Positions 50,025-60,168 of a stretch of DNA of 64,000 nt are shown here, in pieces. The notes beneath the pieces are model-generated. The model saw nothing but the letters and a program-made list of their open reading frames with translations. It searched no databases and was not told the origin of the DNA. Both the position numbers and the translations under genes were made by a program. Source of the DNA: Lota lota (Eukaryota > Chordata > Actinopteri > Gadiformes > Lotidae); NCBI GenBank assembly GCA_026745465.1, contig JACYXH010000129.1:580001-644000 (forward strand). The letters run 5' to 3'. Each line of letters begins with the position of its first letter. Positions within the stretch are counted from its first letter, which is position 1.

Positions 50025-50254
50025 CCAATCACACTGTCTCTTGCGGCAGACAGGCTCAGTCAACGGTTGACTGCATGCCGGATTACTATAAAACGGGGAC
50101 ACGGCGATTTCTAAAACGTCAAAAAAAAAGCACGCCTCCTGCTGACGACGCCAGCAAAAGATCTCGACCTCAAAGTGAGTGGAAAAAATATGTAAATAAA
50201 GTAATGTTAGAATCACTCCGATTTGTTACAAACTTCAAAGGGCTAATAAAGTGA
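50025..50254 (+). promoter_or_regulatory. CCAAT/TATA promoter-like block with short open frame
   Basis: CCAATCACAC (50026) is followed 60 bp later by CTATAAAACGGG (50086-50097), then by an open segment encoding a basic stretch RRFLKRQKKSTPPADDASKRSRPQS and a GTGAGT donor-like word at about 50175. A basic N-terminal exon after a promoter is common in DNA transposons and in small host genes. I recognise neither, and no following exon is evident. Confidence 0.3.
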
Positions 50255-50319
50255 TACTTGACAAGATACTGGTGTGCTGAAGCCCTATTTTCTTCATTTT
50301 AAACTTTGTTTTAGACAGC

Positions 50320-50645
50320 GGTGAGGCAGGCAGTGATGCAGGAAGCACAGAACACAGGGAGAGGAGGAATAGAGAGAGGACAAACAGAGAGAGAAAGAAC
50401 AGAGAGGACAAACAGAGAGGAGAGAGAGAGAGAAGTAACAGGGAGAGGAGAGAAAGAGAGGACAAACAGAGGGGGAGACAGCGAGAGGAGGAACAGATAG
50501 AGGAGAGACAGAGAGGAGAGAGAGGAGAAACAGGGGGAGGAGGGACAGAGAGAGGACAAACAAAGAGGAGACACAGAGAGAGGACAAACAGAGAGAGGAG
50601 AGACAGAGAGAGGAGGAACAGAGAGGAGAGAGAGGATAAACAGTG
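50320..50645. repeat. purine-rich tract of GAGGACAAACAGAGA units
   Basis: GAGGACAAACAGAGAG or close variants recur near 50375, 50405, 50459, 50552 and 50581, separated by GAGAGGAG filler. A diverged minisatellite. The minus-strand Leu/Ser frames are artefacts. Confidence 0.82.
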
Positions 50646-51035
50646 AGCAGAGGCCAACCACTGCTCACAATTTGTAAACTGCTGCTGCTCCCACAGTATT
50701 TATACTATATAGACAGATGTTACATCAAAATGTTCTTCTTCTGTAGTTCTCTCACTGACTTTTAAATATCTGAGCGATGTGATCGATAGACTTTAAGTTT
50801 TAGCAATTTGTTTTACAGTCATGCTCCCCATACACATACATTGTGGAATGTTCAGAATTCCACTGTAGATGCAGTTTGTAATTTAATATTTTATACTACT
50901 AATTATTTTTATGGTTTTACGGTATGTCGTGGTCCACCTTACTTTGATCACAGAATTCATAGTTTACCCACCTCCTTTTTGCCATTACACCCCTGTCTAT
51001 ACTGTATCATGTCTGTGTAGCTTCGGAAAATAGAA

Positions 51036-51076
<41 letters not shown>

Positions 51077-51186
51077 GCACGCACACACACTAACTGAGCT
51101 AAACAATTTTAAAAAGCCAAAGCAGCCCAATGGACTTTGGCCACAAATTACATCTAAGATTCCCAAACATTTTGAGCGCCTTCACT
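50646..51186. other. unique DNA with a (CA)n array
   Basis: (CA)n at about 51039-51088 with CG variants at the end. Otherwise unique. Confidence 0.45.
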
Positions 51187-51563
51187 TTGCACTGGGCCTC
51201 CCAAGACCACTAACAAACTAAGGCAACAAGGCGACCTCACACCAAATGTGTACCATTTTAATTGCCCCGGTCTGCAATTTCCTGACAGATGCCTTCGCTG
51301 CTAATTTCTTAGTGACAGCCTTATCAAGTTCTGTCTTTTCGGAGGGCCTATCTATAACGGCGCTGCAGAATTAAGTGTTGTGAACTAACTAGCGCATTGA
51401 GACGCCAATTAAAAATCCAAGCATCGTTCATGCTTTAGCCCCATCCCTACGGGTTACATGAAAGAGCTCTCTTTTTTTGGCTTTTCACCCAACGTTGCTA
51501 GAATAAGGGGAGATTTTTTCCAACACTTGCAGATTCTGTCAACCAGGGACATGAAAAAGACAC
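51187..51563 (+). repeat. duplicated unique block, copy 1
   Basis: Aligns in the same orientation with 52376-52712. Shared anchors: ACACCAAATGTGTACCATTT, TTATCAAGTTCTGTCTTTT, TGTTGTGAACTAACTAGC and GTTCATGCTTTAGCCCCATC. Identity by eye is roughly 80-85 percent with small indels. It has no ORF, no inverted ends and no simple repeat. It resembles a non-coding element that was duplicated locally; a dispersed repeat family is the alternative. Confidence 0.85.
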
Positions 51564-51575
51564 GTAATTCACGTG

Positions 51576-51640
51576 CAGTGTTTCCCCTGCATGCATCCAG
51601 CAGTGGTGCTGCATGCCGCTGAATTACTAATGCCACTGAA
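51576..51640 (+). mobile_element. hAT-like terminal fragment
   Basis: CAGTGTTTCCCCTGCATGC starts 12 bp after copy 1 of the duplicated block and matches the CAGTGTTTCCCCT terminus of the MITE at 58876. No right end is found before the AT run at 51652. Confidence 0.4.
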
Positions 51641-51795
51641 ATCAGCCATACATATATATATATATATATATATATAGTAGGAAAATACTGACATAATAGT
51701 GTTCTGCTATAGCATATTTAAAAATGCATGATACTGTAAGTGGCATTAGCTCATGAATGGCTTTGAACTTAATGTAGAAAGAATTAAGTGAAAAA

Positions 51796-52114
51796 GGGTA
51801 ACACTTTACAAAAAGGGTACATTAATTAACCATTAATTGACATTAGTTAATGCAGTAATAAGCATAATGATCTAGTATTAGCATAGGGGCCAGGGAAAGG
51901 GTTGCCCAATTAATAATGTATAAATTAATACCTTTGTTAAAATAACAACATTACCTAAGTTAACATGAACACCATTAGTAAACATGAACACCATTAGTAA
52001 ATGTTTACTAGGCCATAAGTCAACTGTTAATTAATTGTTAGTTAATATTTAATACTGCATTAACTCATTAGATTGGTTAATGTACCTTTATTTTGGAATT
52101 TTAAAAGGGTTACC
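51796..52114. mobile_element. foldback MITE of the GGTAACACTTTA type, 319 bp
   Basis: The left end GGGTAACACTTTAC...GGGTACATTAATTAACC and the right end GGTTAATGTACCTTT...AAAGGGTTACC are long imperfect inverted repeats, and the interior is full of TTAATTGACATTAGTTAATG-type words. This matches a very common fish MITE group as I remember it; the superfamily is uncertain. ACATGAACACCATTAGTAA occurs twice in tandem at about 51964-52001. Confidence 0.75.
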
Positions 52115-52375
52115 AGAAAAATAAACTCAATAATTTACTGAGTAATAGAAAGTAGCCTACATATTTGATTGTGTATGACAATAGCAATAGGTTTGTGAAA
52201 CCCAGATGGTGGGATGACTACAAATTGCAGATTGTATTTGTTGCTCGCATGCTATTTGTCATGTTATACCATTTCTGATGGAATCCATGCACCACAGCCT
52301 TACTGGAATCATTGCTCACACTAAAACCTCTCTGCACCTGCAAACATCAGCAAACTCACCTTAACTTAAGGGAAC

Positions 52376-52712
52376 ACTGCACTGACCCAAACTAGGGCAG
52401 CAAGGTGTCTCCACACCAAATGTGTACCATTTGCATTGCCCCTGACTGCAATTTACTGACAGATGCTTTCACTGCTAATTACTTGGTGACAGCGTTATCA
52501 AGTTCTGTCTTTTTAACAGAGGGCCTCTCTCAAATGGCACTGCAGAATTTAGTGTTGTGAACTAACTAGCACATTGAGGCACCAATTAAAATCGAAGCAT
52601 TGTTCATGCTTTAGCCCCATCCCTACCGTTACATGAAATATATCCCTCTATTTTCACCCAATTTTCCCCAGATTTGCATATTCTGTCAACCTGGGACATG
52701 AAAAACACACAC
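52376..52712 (+). repeat. duplicated unique block, copy 2
   Basis: Partner of 51187-51563, 1.19 kb downstream. It is slightly shorter: the early CCCAAGACCACTAACAAAC segment and part of the late AACGTTGCTAGAATAAGG segment of copy 1 are missing. Neither copy has coding capacity. Confidence 0.85.
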
Positions 52713-53617
52713 TTTTTTTGTAATCAATGTGATCTTCCCTTCACCTACTGCCCTTCAATCTGTTGCAAGTCAAATTGATCCTGAATCCAGGTCCTGAAGC
52801 AGTCACTTGGTAACTCTCTGCCGGTGTTGCGTTGTACGCACAGACAGGTGTAGCCATTTTGAAGAATATGCGTAAGTCAAGAAACATCTGTGGTGGTATG
52901 AACAAAAAGTAGTGCAGTAATGCCTTTAGAGATGTCTCACAGAGGTTTATATGTTACTATCCATACTACCTGCTCCTTAATTACATTTATTTTAAATAGT
53001 TAGATATTTAAACATCACTATCGGCCTCAAACACACCAACTCATCCTGACCAGAAAAGTGCCATGGTTTTTCTGCATCACCTCTGCCGTTTAAGCCAGTG
53101 GCGTGTTTCTTTTTTCTTTGTCGTTCTAACTTCTAACAAAGAGAGAAGAAGAAAGAAAATGCAATGCCAATGGGGAAGAAAGAGCTAAAAGGGTTTGTGT
53201 TTGTCAGGCCACTGGATTTGCATGATGTATGAGGCTGGAGCAAGCATGCCAGGCATCACAGTAACTCTAAATAATTAAGTAAAAAATAAAAGCCTCAAAC
53301 ATCGTTTCAGCAGAGAGCTAGCGTGACTCCGTTGTTAATCAATGGTAACAGGAAGTGTCAGAGGACTAAACAGGAAACGTCAACAGACCAAACAAATCAA
53401 TTCCCGAGACGGATGGAAGAAGGTCTGAACAGGGACCCACTGACAGGCTGTCATGTAGGGAGAGATGCGGGGACAGTCAGTCACACAGCATCAGTCAGTT
53501 TGGAAAGTACTGTTTGTTTTAATGCTTTAACCACTCACAAACATTACTGTGAAAGAAAATGCTTTAAAAAGTCATGCACAACTATATGTTTTAAATTTGT
53601 TTTATTAATATAATTTC
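52713..53617. other. unique DNA with an octamer site
   Basis: A perfect octamer ATTTGCAT at 53216-53223 lies in unique sequence (53195-53290) with CTCTAAATAATTAAG. The 96-codon + frame at 53323-53613 has no recognisable motif. Confidence 0.35.
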
Positions 53618-53655
53618 ATAATATCAACAATAATATAATTTATTGTTGATATTAT
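53618..53655. repeat. perfect 16-bp inverted repeat hairpin
   Basis: Arms ATAATATCAACAATAA and TTATTGTTGATATTAT are exact reverse complements around a 6-nt centre TATAAT. AT-rich; it could extrude as a cruciform. Confidence 0.95.
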
Positions 53656-54194
53656 TGTTACTAATAATTTGTAGTGGGCCAGTAGTTGTAATTAGTAAGA
53701 CTAAGTAGCAGTATTAATAGTAGTAACCTAAAAAGTAAAGCCGACATAGTAGTAGCCTACTTCTATTAGCAATAGCACACGCACAAAGCACTCCCGTACT
53801 AATTCTAAAGTCCTTTCCGGATGAAAAAAACAACAAAAACGACATCACAAACAATAAGAACATCTGTTGTTCCGTCTCAGACGAGTCCATCCCCAGATGG
53901 CCGCCAGTACTTCCTTCGTTCACCGGGAAACTGGGAGAATGTCTTCTGAACACGGCTCCAGTGTCCCCAGCTCTCCCCAGTGGTCCAACACCACTGGCGC
54001 CCAGATACAGCCATTAAGAGGCAAATCGACTATCTCCCTCTCTCACTTGCTCTCCCCATTCACATCTGACTCACAAGCCAGCCACGGGTAAAAAAAAGAA
54101 GAAGCTGGAGGTGGGGGGAGATAGGGGTGGTGGAGTGTGAGAGCGAGAGCGAGAGAGGTAGAGTGGGTGAATCAGAGGCGTGTGGTATTTGTTT
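53656..54194. other. unique DNA
   Basis: AGTAGTAACC and TTAGTAAGACTAAGTAG words at 53690-53730. No gene recognised. Confidence 0.35.
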
Positions 54195-54460
54195 GACAGG
54201 TACATCTCCCGCTAGGCCAGCGCCTTTCCAATTTAAGAGGCCCTTAAGCCGTGAGTAGCAGCTTAGCATTAGTGTTAGCTCAGTGTTGCTTTCTGTATGC
54301 CCGGTTCCCCATCTTCTTTCAGAGTGGAGCCCCGTCCACCCCTCAAGGACGTTTGCTGCCAAGTGTTTCATCATTTGGTTGAATTTTAATTATTTTGCGG
54401 GGCTTCTTAAATCCCTCCGCGGTGAGGATTGCTTGTGAAAAGAAGCCGACAAAGGTAAGA
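54195..54460. promoter_or_regulatory. candidate regulatory block
   Basis: TTTCCAATTTAAGAGGCCCTTAAGCC (54226 region) and TTTAATTATTTTGCGGGGC (54384 region) lie in unique sequence with no repeat. The minus-strand frames across it carry no motif. Confidence 0.33.
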
Positions 54461-54639
54461 AGTTGAGAATGGGTAGCCCGCGCTGGGATGAGAAAATATT
54501 TCATTAGCCTTTGAAATGTTACCTCACTCATATCTATCGGACCTGTTGCATTTGATCTATTCACCATTGGACCATGGCCAGGGTGCTGTCCATATTTGTT
54601 TGAGACACTGTACATGACAAAGTGGTCAGCGGTTTTTAT

Positions 54640-54910
54640 TTATTTTAATTTGTATACTTTTTATTAATCCCCAAGTGGGAAATTAATGCTCTGCATTAAA
54701 CCCATCCTATGCTAGGAGCTAGGAGCACCGCCCTGCTTGCCTGGCAGGGCGGTGCCCGGGAACCACCTCCAGGTGAGGTGCCCTTGCCTTGCTTATGGGC
54801 AGGGCAGGAACGCTAACTTGTGGAGCACCCGGAGGAAACCCATGTGAACATGGGGTGAACACACAAACTCAGAGAGGACCGTTACGGCAGGCCATCACGA
54901 TTGAGCAATG
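54640..54910 (-). mobile_element. DANA/Mermaid-like SINE, minus strand
   Basis: GGAGCACCCGGAGGAAACCC (54822-54841) followed by CATGGGGTGAACACACAAACTC and GAGAGGACC is the reverse complement of the conserved GAGTTTGCATGTTCTCCCC...GGGTTTCCTCCGGGTGCTCC core of this fish SINE group. The minus-strand tail reads AATTTCCCACTTGGGGATTAAT near 54663-54684. The tRNA-like head is not clear, so the copy is probably 5' truncated. Confidence 0.7.
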
Positions 54911-55696
54911 TGTCCTGTCCTAAGACCTCCTGTGTATTCCCGAGGGTGTTCTACCAGCAGTCCAAACCCTTAAACATTATTATTGCCGCTTAGCCCTTCA
55001 TTTTCTTAGCTAATTTAACCATGAAGCCACCCCACCAATGCCATCAGTGCAGCATCTGTCAAATTAAAAACAATTTTTTACCACCAGGGGATATTAGCCA
55101 GCTAGGGTCCTCCGAGGGGTTTCCGGTTTAACTACGCCTCCACAGTTTATCCCCCTTGTCTTTGAAATGAGCCCAATGACTAGCAAAAACCTTGTCTCGC
55201 GCGGTTGTTGCCCTATTACGGGAACCACCATTTGTACAAGACACGGTAAATACCCAGCTTTGCTGCAGTAACATTTTCAACTTCATTGCTTCTTGACACA
55301 ATGAGATACTTCAACTCTCTGTTGGAAACTGCATAGTGCATATTGTTTAGGGAAAAGGTGGGTCTTTACTAGTCATTCAATAAACAGAATCCTCCTGGCC
55401 ATGCTACGACAACTCTCTTTCTGGTGGAAGGTTTCTATACAATGTTGGATGTTCTGCAAGTGTCCGCCTTTCTCATCAAGTGTTGAGGGCCTTTAAAGTG
55501 TAAATGTTTCAGCTCAAATTCGAGCGCTATGGGATTTGAAAAGAGTTCTAGGAAGGAGGGGGAACTTGTGATCCGCATGGTTGCGACCAGTTGTGATCAT
55601 TTTATTTTTTTAGGAGTGCTGTTGTTGTGTGCATTAGTGTTATAATGATCAATGTTGTATATGAAATGCGCCCCACACCATGCCGTTTCTACTCTA
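54911..55696. other. unique DNA
   Basis: No repeat family or gene recognised. Confidence 0.35.
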
Positions 55697-55870
55697 TGTG
55701 TCCGAGAAGATTAACACTCTTTCGGACGGGGACATCTAAATTAACTGCTGCCCAGACGGAGCTCCACACACACACACCTTAAGGTTATACTTTTAAGTGT
55801 CCGAGAAGCTTAACCTCTCTCAGACGTGGCTATCAACATCAACTGCTCCCCAGACAGACCTCCACAAATC
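55697..55870. repeat. 100-bp tandem duplication
   Basis: GTGTCCGAGAAG(A/C)TTAAC...CTCT starts at 55697 and 55797. Both copies continue through GGACATC/GGCTATC, TTAACTGCT/TCAACTGCT, CCCAGAC and CTCCACA, diverged by about a quarter. A short CA run has grown in the first copy only. Confidence 0.8.
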
Positions 55871-55877
55871 AACGTCG

Positions 55878-55899
55878 AAGTGCCTGGGAAAAGGCACTT
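55878..55899. repeat. short hairpin
   Basis: AAGTGCCT and AGGCACTT pair exactly around GGGAAA. There is no U run after it, and isolated hairpins of this size are common. Confidence 0.6.
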
Positions 55900-56089
55900 T
55901 GACATACAACATAGGATTGTACACCTGTTTCAAGTCCACGTACGACATATTACCACGTTAACAAAAAAGAAAAAAAAGATGGGTTCCCTACACCTTTAAA
56001 TATTGATCCACAGTATCTGTCCTCACAAGGGTAGGGTCACGGTATAATGGCTACTCATCAGGGACATTTGTCCATCACAGAAATACAGA

Positions 56090-56358
56090 TAAGTCAGTAT
56101 ACTTAATCTGTATATAATACACTGTACTTAATCTGCTCTTTTAATCTTAATTCTTACTCTCATATTTTTTATACGTTCTGTGTGTGTATATATTTATACA
56201 TATATTTATACTTATATTGTTTGTTCTGTTTAACCTATTTAACTTATTTTAGAGAATGTGACGTGCACCTACATTACCAAGACAAATTCCTTGCATGTGT
56301 AAAAAACGTACTTGGCAATAAAGCTTTTCTGATTCTGATTCTGATTCTGATTCAAGGT
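56090..56358 (+). mobile_element. LINE 3' UTR and tail
   Basis: CCTACATTACCAAGACAAATTCCTTG...CTTGGCAATAAAGC with an AATAAA signal, ended by four copies of GATTCT(G), is the 3' tail of an abundant fish non-LTR retrotransposon. Tandem GATTCTG tails are produced by target-primed reverse transcription of such elements. No ORF portion remains, consistent with strong 5' truncation. Confidence 0.65.
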
Positions 56359-56399
56359 AGTTAAGTAACAACAGGAACATTTGGGTTAGACATAGGAGG

Positions 56400-56690
56400 T
56401 ATTTGTCCTCCAAGAATCGAATGGAGAGCCATGTCCTTTATCACAATTCACAACCACGAGCATTTCATGCGTTTCATTCTTTTTTCCTCCTTTGACTATC
56501 ACATATCTGTGCTGACTACACATATCAAATCTCAAACCAATTTAGCTTTATCTCCATCATGGTCGACCCCTGAATTTGCATCGCTGGAGTCGAGTTTGGC
56601 AAGCAATTACCCCGATGCGGGACACTGGTAATTTGATGAGAATGTGCTCTGACAAGTCTGCCCCCAGATGACAAGTGGTCCCAGAGGGGA
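56400..56690. promoter_or_regulatory. candidate regulatory block with octamer and CTCF-like site
   Basis: Contains a perfect octamer ATTTGCAT (56574-56581), CAATTTAGC, GGTAATTTGATG and, on the minus strand at about 56657-56671, TCATCTGGGGGCAG, a good CTCF-type core. The block is unique and non-coding. Confidence 0.38.
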
Positions 56691-57305
56691 GAGCGGCCTT
56701 CAGAGAAGACGTCACAATACACTCAGACTCACATATAAACACACACATAGTGTGTGATCCGGGTAAAGCCACGGTATTCGCGCTTTAGCGGGATTAGTGT
56801 AATTCTGTGATAACACACTCACTATCTCCGTGCAAAGGACTAGATCCATCACAATAACTACTCGAGTACATCGAATGGAGGGAGGGGGGCGGGGGGGGGG
56901 GGGTCGTACATGATAAGACACGACTCTACGGTTTACACACCGAGCTATATTGTAGTGGTCGTTATCAGGATCCCTTAGCAACGCATACAATCTGACTTGG
57001 TGTGTGTGTGTGTGTGTGTGTGTGTGGGGGATCATGGCTGAACCGTGGTGTTACATCAAAGGCGGTGTGATGGCTGCTGCTTCCCATGTTTCTAACCACA
57101 CAATCCCACACTCTTGCTCTCCCCTCTACCACTTATAAGACAGGCAACACAACAATGAAACACTTGACATTCATATAATAGGAAGCAGAACAAGGATCCA
57201 TCCTGAACCTGAAACTGAATAGCCTGCATTATGGCTGAGAAAGGGAGTAGTGTCTTTGATCCAGCCAGCCAATCATTATAATAGCGCCTTCAACTGTACT
57301 ACAAT
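56691..57305. other. unique DNA with short G and TG runs
   Basis: G-rich run at about 56881-56903 and (TG)n at 57000-57026. No gene recognised. Confidence 0.45.
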
Positions 57306-57323
57306 CCCCCCCCCCCCCCCCCC
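57306..57323. repeat. poly-C run, about 17 nt
   Basis: C homopolymer before AATCCCCCCATTCCC. Confidence 0.9.
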
Positions 57324-57489
57324 AATCCCCCCATTCCCTCATCAACCACACACACGCATGACCACACACACCAAATACACACACCCACACAGTTAGTAGC
57401 TACTTCACTTCTGATCCACTTTCACATTCCCTTGCATGACTACCTTGACATCTCCTGTGACTACCTCTCATCTCCTGAGAAATGGACTG

Positions 57490-57663
<174 letters not shown>

Positions 57664-57714
57664 TCACTGTATTACTATGCCCTGTCAGAAAAAAAAATGA
57701 CATGGTGAGAGGGT

Positions 57715-57868
57715 GGAGAGGACGAGACGTCAGGCCCGATGGCTGTTTATTAAATTTACGGCACCATTAATTCCGCACTCAGCATGATTGTATTCATATT
57801 ACACCTGACGGCGACAAGGGCACAGGCACTCTTAGCGCCTTTTCCGAGAGGCTGCGTGTGACCTTGCA
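57715..57868. promoter_or_regulatory. candidate regulatory block
   Basis: Unique sequence squeezed between a TC array and a poly-G run, with TTTATTAAATTTACGGCACC, CATTAATTCC (57765-57774) and GATTGTATTCATATTAC. Non-coding. Confidence 0.35.
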
Positions 57869-57869
57869 T

Positions 57870-57897
57870 GGGGGGGGGGGGGGGGGGGGGGGGGGGG
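57870..57897. repeat. poly-G run, 28 nt
   Basis: G homopolymer after CCTTGCAT. Confidence 0.95.
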
Positions 57898-58875
57898 AGA
57901 GATCTTTGCGGCGTTGATGGACAGTGAAATAAGACGTGGAATCCCACTGACACGCCAATCAAGGAATGACGGAGGTGGAGAGCAGCAGGGGGATGGGGGG
58001 GGGAGGGGTAGGTTGCTGATTGGGGGGGTGGCAGCAGTGAGGTCTTCCACAACAGAAGTGAAGTATGGGGCCAACATTTATCAAAGAGGAGGTCACCACC
58101 AGGGCGCTATTGGTCGGTACTTGCCGTTGCCTTGACCAATCACAGAGTGGAGTTGAGGGGGGTAAAGTGAGAGAGAATTTAATGGCGACAGCAAGAAACA
58201 TTGTTATGGTTTAATGAAATGTATTTTTCTTTGTTCAATAGTTTGGTTTGTAGTTGGCAGCAATATATACTTTTTATCTGTGTTGTATCTAAATGCTATA
58301 CCCATACGTGTCCTATATTTTCCAGGTCCTTTGCTCAGTTTTAATAATACCTTTTTGAAAGCGTAAAATGTTTCGTAATACCTTTACCTTTATTCATCAT
58401 CATCTGACTCTTCAACTATCCTAGCTTTCTTCCTTTAGATAGAATAGTAATGACATACAATTCTACCTATCAAGAAGATAAGGTAATTGTGTAAGTAAGT
58501 AATTGTACTCCCAAACGCTGACAGATACTGCTGGCATTTCGTCGGATTGTCCTCACCTATTAAAAGTCGGGTTTGCATTTCCTGGGAACTCAGACATTTC
58601 CTTTGACGAACCCAAGCGAGACATCATCATAGGGTGTGTTATTTAAAAGGTCCCCCGTCTTGCCACAAGGCATTGACATCGACTGGCCAGAACAATCCAT
58701 TAAATAATCTACTTAACAGTGAAATCACCAGTGGGAGTGTCTACCCAGTTGTGTGATAGAAAAATAAAAAGCCTTCAAAGTGGACTGTACCAAGTTGTTA
58801 ATTGTAGACTGTCAGTCAATCATCTGGCTGGACACCACCCGTGATGTCACTATAGGGTACATTGTTGACCCTATA
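57898..58875. other. unique DNA
   Basis: G-rich words at 57990-58030. The rest is AT-rich unique sequence with no gene recognised. Confidence 0.4.
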
Positions 58876-59617
58876 CAGTGTTTCCCCTATATGTTTTTTT
58901 CAGGCCTGGTGGTACGCACCGAAAAAACTCTAAACGGACGAGGCTCGTGGGATGGCATATTGGCTTCGGTCAGATGGCGCAGCAGGCGGTCTGCAATTTG
59001 TACCTGCGTTCAAGTGATCACAAGGAGAGGATGACTTAAGTAAAGTGCATTTACAGCATGAAAATAAATATGAAGTTTGCACACACACAGCACATCATGA
59101 ACACAGTAGAGCTGTCAATCCTCCTCTATGTCCCATTCGAATTGCATTCCTTATTATTTTTCATATTCAAATTATATTCGAATTTTTAATGCTCAACTTT
59201 TGCCTGTAATTAATATTATATTATTATTATGTACCTATTCACGGTAAACACAGGCTTATGCATTGCTAATGCCACTATTAAACGTTCTGTCCACTAGAGG
59301 GCATTCTACCAATAAACATTTATAAGTAAATTAATAGGCACAAAAGGCCCACTTTATATCTGGTGATGGAGAGCACTGACTCAAGACTCGCGTTGTAAGG
59401 TCCTTTTACACTGAACGCGATCGTTGGTTACGATTTTTTCACACATTAAAATAACAAATCATTGAGTTGAATGGGACTATACACATACAACTCACTGTCT
59501 CCTTTAAATTGTTATTATTATTATTATCATTATTATTAGTATTAGTATTAGTATTATTTATTGCATTTTTTTCATGTATATTTTATTTTGGCCTGTACAA
59601 TTATAGGGGAAACACTG
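58876..59617. mobile_element. hAT-type MITE, 742 bp, 5-bp target duplication
   Basis: Both ends read CAGTGTTTCCCCTATA inward (16 bp, exact), with looser similarity continuing (CAGGCC shortly after on each side). The 5-bp CTATA lies immediately outside each end, a perfect target duplication. hAT-like elements with 5-bp rather than 8-bp duplications are known. The interior is AT-rich with ATTCGAAT words and no transposase frame, so it is non-autonomous. Confidence 0.82.
59291..59303 (+). promoter_or_regulatory. CTCF-like motif inside the hAT MITE
   Basis: CCACTAGAGGGCA fits the CTCF core (CCASYAGRKGGCR) at every position and sits within the MITE interior. If the family carries this site, the element could have spread CTCF sites; occupancy is not shown. 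Confidence 0.45.
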
Positions 59618-59644
59618 CTATAGATTTGAAGTTCCATTAAAGTC

Positions 59645-59755
59645 CAAGGCGCTATCTTGGTACTTATGTATAAATATTCTAGAATAACCGAGCAACTTTA
59701 TTTACTTTGTTATTATTCTTATATCTTGATGAAAAAGTACCAAGATGGCCGCTTG
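59645..59755. repeat. imperfect inverted repeat, 21-bp arms, 69-nt loop
   Basis: CAAGGCGCTATCTTGGTACTT and AAGTACCAAGATGGCCGCTTG pair over 21 bp, 12 of them (ATCTTGGTACTT) continuous. It starts about 28 bp after the hAT MITE. It may be a small foldback element or a chance pair; the loop is AT-rich. Confidence 0.7.
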
Positions 59756-59879
59756 GAATGTGCATGACATGGGAAACCCTCCTATTGGCTTTGTGATGGC
59801 CAATGGTTATTGTTCTAGTTCCAGTGGGGGGAACATTGGATCCCATTCAAGAAGATGACTCAGGGTTCTGTCATCGAGT

Positions 59880-60120
59880 AGCTAATGGCTTCTGCTGCAG
59901 GGCCACTCACAAAATGATGAGGGGGGGAAACTCAGTCGCAAGCCTTGAAAACAGTTTTTCATCTAATGCATCTCCGAAACGAAAGGAGACAATTATTTAT
60001 GCAAAAAAAAAATGCAGTGCCTGCTCATTCATATCCCTTTTGTGTTTCACACAACAGAGAAGACAATGTCGTGGCTTCATAATTAGTATAATTAGCTTTC
60101 CTCCTTGGCATGCTTTAACG
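59880..60120. promoter_or_regulatory. candidate regulatory block with paired TAATTAG
   Basis: TAATTAG occurs twice at a 9-bp step (60080-60086 and 60089-60095), suiting paired homeodomain binding on one face of the helix. Also GACAATTATTTATGC (near 59988) and TCATCTAATGCATC. Unique and non-coding. Confidence 0.38.

Positions 60121-60121
<1 letters not shown>

Positions 60122-60166
<45 letters not shown>
60122..60166. repeat. (GT)n microsatellite, 45 bp
   Basis: Perfect array directly after ACGTA. Confidence 0.96.

Positions 60167-60168
<2 letters not shown>

Noticed and set aside
55878-55899. Hairpin as a terminator or microRNA precursor
   Set aside because: Eight-bp stem is too short for a microRNA precursor, and no U tract follows.
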